Below, piece by piece: positions 7,012 to 9,073 of a stretch of DNA of 9,073 nucleotides (position 1 is its first letter; every line of letters starts with the position of its first letter). The notes under the pieces are model-generated. The model worked only from the letters and a program-made list of their open reading frames with translations. It made no database searches and was not told the DNA's origin. The DNA is from Acetobacteraceae bacterium (GTDB lineage: Bacteria > Pseudomonadota > Alphaproteobacteria > Acetobacterales > Acetobacteraceae). Where the stretch lies: the NCBI GenBank assembly GCA_019689515.1, contig JADGHI010000126.1:1-9073 (forward strand), written 5' to 3'. Position numbers and translations under genes: made by a program.

Positions 7012-8106
7012 ATGGATGTCGGCATGATGATGCTGTTCACCAGCTACGGCTGGGAGGACTGCCCCGACGGCCGCGTGTGGGAGGAGGAGATCCGGCTGGC
7101 CCGGATCGCCGCCGACTCCGGCTTCGACTGCCTGTGGTCGGCCGAGCACCACTTCAACGACTACTCCTTCGTGCCCGACAACATCCAGCTCATGAGCTAC
7201 CTAACGGCGCTCTGCCCCGGCATCGACGTGGGCACGGCCGCCGTCATCCTGCCCTGGCACGACCCGCTCCGCGTCGCCGAGAACGTCGCCGTGCTCGACC
7301 TGCTGAGCAAGGGCCGCTTCCGTTTCGGCATGGGGCGCGGGCTCGCGCGGCGCGAGTTCGCCGCCTTCCGGCTGAGCATGGACGAATCGCGCGAGCGCTT
7401 CGACGAGGCGGCGCCGATGATCCTCAATGCGCTTAAGACCGGCTTCATCGAGGGCGACGGCAAGTTCTACAAGCAGCCGCGGACCGAGATCCGCCCGAGG
7501 CCGCAGCACTCCTTCGAGGGGCGCATCTATGCCGTGGCGTCGAGCGAGGACTCGGTCAACTCCGCCGCGAAGCTCGGCGCCCACATGGTGATGTTCGCCG
7601 ACCGGCCCTGGGAGATGCGGCTACCAGCGATCGAGCGGGGGCGGGAGCTCCACCGCAAGTACCACGGCACCGAGCCGCCGCACCTCATGCTGACCGAATT
7701 CTGCGTGTGCGGCACCGACCTCGCCGAGACCGAGGAGGAGGCGCGCCGGTACCAGGGCAAGTTCGTGGAGAGCAACTTCTACCACTACGAGTTCCTCGGC
7801 GAGCACTTCAAGACGGTGAAGGGCTACGACGCCTACCAGCAGAAGGCGGAGATCGCCCGGAAGGGCGGGCTTGAGGGGGCGATCGCCGGCTTCATGCAGG
7901 CCGCGAGCTGGGGCACGCCCGACAAGATCCTGCGCGGGCTCGAGGAGCGGCGGCGGATCCTCGGCGACTTCGAGCTGAACGTCGCCTTCCGCTTCGGCGG
8001 CACGCCCTACGCGGTTGCGGAACGGGGCCTCAAGCTGTTCGCCAAGGAGGTGCTGCCGGTGCTCAAGTCCTGGGGACCGGCCAAGTCAGAGAAGACCGCA
8101 GCGTAG
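7012..8106 (+). CDS. LLM-class (luciferase-like) flavin-dependent monooxygenase
   Basis: A 364-residue protein of the bacterial luciferase-like family (PF00296). These TIM-barrel enzymes use reduced FMN (or F420) from a partner reductase to oxygenate aldehydes, ketones, sulfonates or hydrocarbons. The ATG at 7012 has AGGGGAGA (6998-7005) 6 nt upstream; the in-frame ATG at 6952 has no such site and adds residues unlike the family. Signatures are LWSAEHHFNDYSFVPDN (41-57, second beta-strand with the substrate/flavin-side His pair), TAAVILPWHDPLRVAE (75-90), LLSKGRFRFGMGRG (97-110), and a strand with YAVASSEDS (173-181) in the phosphate-binding region. The length is close to that of luciferase alpha and alkanal-monooxygenase-like proteins. 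No flavin reductase is in the window. It is oriented with the other catabolic genes but separated by the reversed acyltransferase gene. A type II Baeyer-Villiger role is possible given the SDRs and hydrolase, but not demonstrable from sequence. Confidence 0.93.
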   Translation: MDVGMMMLFTSYGWEDCPDGRVWEEEIRLARIAADSGFDCLWSAEHHFNDYSFVPDNIQLMSYLTALCPGIDVGTAAVILPWHDPLRVAENVAVLDLLSKGRFRFGMGRGLARREFAAFRLSMDESRERFDEAAPMILNALKTGFIEGDGKFYKQPRTEIRPRPQHSFEGRIYAVASSEDSVNSAAKLGAHMVMFADRPWEMRLPAIERGRELHRKYHGTEPPHLMLTEFCVCGTDLAETEEEARRYQGKFVESNFYHYEFLGEHFKTVKGYDAYQQKAEIARKGGLEGAIAGFMQAASWGTPDKILRGLEERRRILGDFELNVAFRFGGTPYAVAERGLKLFAKEVLPVLKSWGPAKSEKTAA

Positions 8107-8114
8107 GCCGCATG

Positions 8115-8181
8115 CCTGGCCAGGGCCAGGCGGCGTGGCCGTCCTGAAGCCCTGCCGCAGCGCCGCGTCGGGCGGCGCTGC
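8115..8181. terminator. hairpins between the convergent LLM gene and tRNA-Lys, candidate two-way terminator
   Basis: There are two stem-loops in the short gap. CCTGGC/GCCAGG lies at 8115-8120 and 8125-8130 with a CAGG loop. A strong perfect 10-bp stem, GCAGCGCCGC/GCGGCGCTGC, lies at 8157-8166 and 8172-8181 with loop GTCGG. The larger one ends 12 bp from the tRNA 3' end. Neither strand has a T-run after it, so classical intrinsic termination is not shown. Its position between converging genes makes a terminator or RNA-end-protecting hairpin the likely role. Confidence 0.5.
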
Positions 8182-8193
8182 GCGGGAGGCTCA

Positions 8194-8266
8194 TGTGCCC
8201 GCTGGGACTCGAACCCAGGACCCCAAGATTAAAAGTCTCGTGCTCTACCGGCTGAGCTACGGGCAC
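8194..8266 (-). tRNA. tRNA-Lys (anticodon UUU)
   Basis: A complete 73-nt cloverleaf can be drawn on the minus strand. The acceptor stem is GTGCCCG/CGGGCAC with discriminator A. The D stem is GCTC/GAGC with loop AGCCGGTA. The anticodon stem is CGAGA/TCTTG with loop CTTTTAA, giving anticodon TTT (lysine). The variable loop is GGGTC, and the T stem is CTGGG/CCCAG with loop TTCGAGT. The 3' CCA is not encoded, as is usual in alphaproteobacteria. The 3' end faces the catabolic genes to the left, the side where integrating elements insert if this tRNA gene is used as an attachment site. Confidence 0.97.
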
Positions 8267-8277
8267 ATCGGGATTCC

Positions 8278-8306
8278 GCAAGAGCGCCGCGCGCTTGGCC
8301 TGTCAA
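8278..8306 (-). promoter_or_regulatory. probable sigma-70-type promoter for tRNA-Lys
   Basis: On the minus strand a perfect TTGACA (8306-8301) is followed by a 17-nt spacer and TCTTGC (8283-8278) as a poor -10 element. Transcription would begin about 4-5 nt before the mature tRNA 5' end at 8266. The exact -35, ideal spacing and correct distance support it; the weak -10 lowers confidence. Confidence 0.55.
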
Positions 8307-8308
8307 GT

Positions 8309-8325
8309 CCGGGGCCCATCCCCGG
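8309..8325 (-). terminator. possible terminator after the cyclophilin gene
   Basis: Downstream of the stop codon on the minus strand lies CCGGGG/CCCCGG (8320-8325 and 8309-8314) around a 5-nt loop. Another stem, CGGCTG/CAGCCG (8342-8347 and 8331-8336), overlaps the stop codon. No T-run follows; the tRNA -35 box begins 2 nt past the first stem. It could separate the two transcription units. Confidence 0.35.
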
Positions 8326-8340
8326 CTGGGCGGCTGGCCC

Positions 8341-8952
8341 TCAGCCGGGCGCGTCGGCGACGATCGTAGCGCGCTGGATCCGGTCCGGATCGCGCACCTG
8401 GCCGTGCTGGCCGGCGCCGCGCTTGATCCGGTCCACCACCTCCATCCCCGACACGACGCGGCCCCAGATGGTGTACTGGCCGTCGAGGTAGGGGGCGGGG
8501 GCGAACATGATGAAGAACTGGCTGTTCGCGCTGTTCGGGTCGGAGGTGCGCGCCATGCCGCAGGTGCCGCGGACGAACCGCGCCTTGGAGGGCGGCGAGA
8601 ATTCGGCGGGCAGGTTGGGGAGGTCGGACCCCCCCGTGCCGGTCCCGGTCGGGTCGCCCCCCTGGGCCATGAAGCCCTCGATGACCCGGTGGAAGGGCGT
8701 GCCGTCGTAGAAGCCACGGCGCGTGAGGGTCTTGATGCGCTCGACGTGCAGGGGGGCGAGGTCGGGCAGCAGCTCGATCATGACCACCCCGTCCTTGAGC
8801 TCCAGGCGCAGGCGGTTCTCGTTCTCCGCCGCGGATGCTTCGGTGGTCGCGGCCGCCGATGGCTCCGCGGGCGCTGCTCCCTCGGCCGGGGCGGCCGGCT
8901 GCGTGTCGGCGTCGGGCGCAGCCGGGATGCTGTCCTGATGTTCGCTCATCAT
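8341..8952 (-). CDS. cyclophilin-type peptidyl-prolyl cis-trans isomerase
   Basis: A 203-residue PPIase that interconverts cis and trans X-Pro bonds during protein folding. Residues 1-45 are an Ala/Pro/Glu-rich, low-complexity leader without a hydrophobic core, so no signal peptide is seen and the protein is probably cytoplasmic. The cyclophilin domain runs from about ENRLRLELKDG (44-54) to the end. It carries FHRVIEGFMAQGGDP, with the catalytic Arg, Phe and Gln of FHRVI-GFM-Q; GTGTGGS; NSQFFIMFAP; and YLDGQYTIWGRV, where the cyclosporin-contacting Trp of human CypA is Tyr, as in many bacterial forms. ATG 8952 is chosen over the adjacent in-frame ATG 8949 because AGGAG lies 11 nt upstream of it. 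A housekeeping gene; with the tRNA it marks the conserved chromosome side of the window. The extended leader is longer than in typical PpiB (about 160-165 residues). Confidence 0.95.
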   Translation of the reverse strand: MMSEHQDSIPAAPDADTQPAAPAEGAAPAEPSAAATTEASAAENENRLRLELKDGVVMIELLPDLAPLHVERIKTLTRRGFYDGTPFHRVIEGFMAQGGDPTGTGTGGSDLPNLPAEFSPPSKARFVRGTCGMARTSDPNSANSQFFIMFAPAPYLDGQYTIWGRVVSGMEVVDRIKRGAGQHGQVRDPDRIQRATIVADAPG

Positions 8953-9001
8953 TGCGCTGGGCGCTCCTGTGTCTCGGCGTCATCTCGGCCTGAGGGGAGG
9001 T

Positions 9002-9034
9002 GGCCGCCCCGCGGCGGGCGGCCCCCCCCCCCCC
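9002..9034. repeat. C13 homopolymer next to a GC hairpin, upstream of the cyclophilin gene
   Basis: Thirteen consecutive C (9022-9034; G13 on the minus strand) lie about 70 bp upstream of the cyclophilin start. The run overlaps the right arm of an 8-bp stem, GGCCGCCC/GGGCGGCC (9002-9009 and 9016-9023, loop CGCGGC). The hairpin may end a minus-strand gene beyond the window or sit in the cyclophilin leader. I see no gene between 8953 and 9073. Tracts this long slip during replication and are also prone to sequencing error, so the exact count is uncertain. Confidence 0.8.
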
Positions 9035-9073
9035 GGCCCCGGGTGGCGGCCGCGCCCATCATGCTTCGCAAAC

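Noticed and set aside
8063..8281. 72-residue minus-strand frame containing VEHETFNLGVLGSSPSG
   Set aside because: It is a translation of the tRNA-Lys gene, a well-known type of spurious hypothetical protein.
8015..8491. 158-residue plus-strand frame containing PAGTRTQDPKIKSLVLYRLSYG
   Set aside because: It is the antisense reading of the tRNA-Lys gene joined to flanking noise.

Overview
The window is very GC-rich DNA with dense coding and strong G/C bias at third codon positions. It contains a tripartite-tricarboxylate-type solute-binding protein (Bug family), short-chain dehydrogenases, an amidohydrolase and a luciferase-like oxidoreductase. The cyclophilin has the character of those from Acetobacteraceae. 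Together these suggest a soil or water alphaproteobacterium, most likely Acetobacteraceae (Roseomonas-like). That placement is inferred from memory of family sequences and was not tested.

Layout, left to right. Positions 2-778 (+) hold the C-terminal part of a Bug-type periplasmic binding protein, cut by the window edge. A long stretch with no recognisable gene follows (779-1540). An amidohydrolase-2 family hydrolase lies at 1541-2383 (+). At 2498-2889 (-) is a decayed C-terminal fragment of a luciferase-like (LLM) oxidoreductase. Two different SDR dehydrogenases (3013-3777 and 4041-4784) and a hotdog-fold PaaI-like thioesterase (4901-5365), all +, come next. Converging on them is an acyltransferase-3 membrane protein gene (5391-6571, -). 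It is broken by a perfect 41-bp tandem duplication that shifts its frame. A second, intact LLM monooxygenase lies at 7012-8106 (+). The right end looks like core chromosome: tRNA-Lys(UUU) at 8194-8266 (-) and a cyclophilin-type peptidyl-prolyl isomerase at 8341-8952 (-). Upstream of the latter is a run of 13 C.

The plus-strand genes read as a loosely organised catabolic neighbourhood. It offers uptake (Bug protein), alcohol/ketone oxidation (two SDRs, one resembling cyclopentanol dehydrogenase), flavin-dependent oxygenation (LLM), lactone or ring hydrolysis (amidohydrolase) and CoA-thioester release (thioesterase). An alicyclic alcohol to ketone to lactone to hydroxyacid route fits these parts, but the substrate cannot be read from sequence.

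The most notable observation is the 41-bp exact duplication in the acyltransferase gene. Removing one copy restores a 379-codon frame with the family's RX10H catalytic motif. This is either a very recent inactivation, a reversible on/off switch, or an assembly artefact. The LLM remnant shows that this locus has already lost at least one oxidoreductase gene. No CRISPR array, transposase, integrase or recognisable novel defence system was found.
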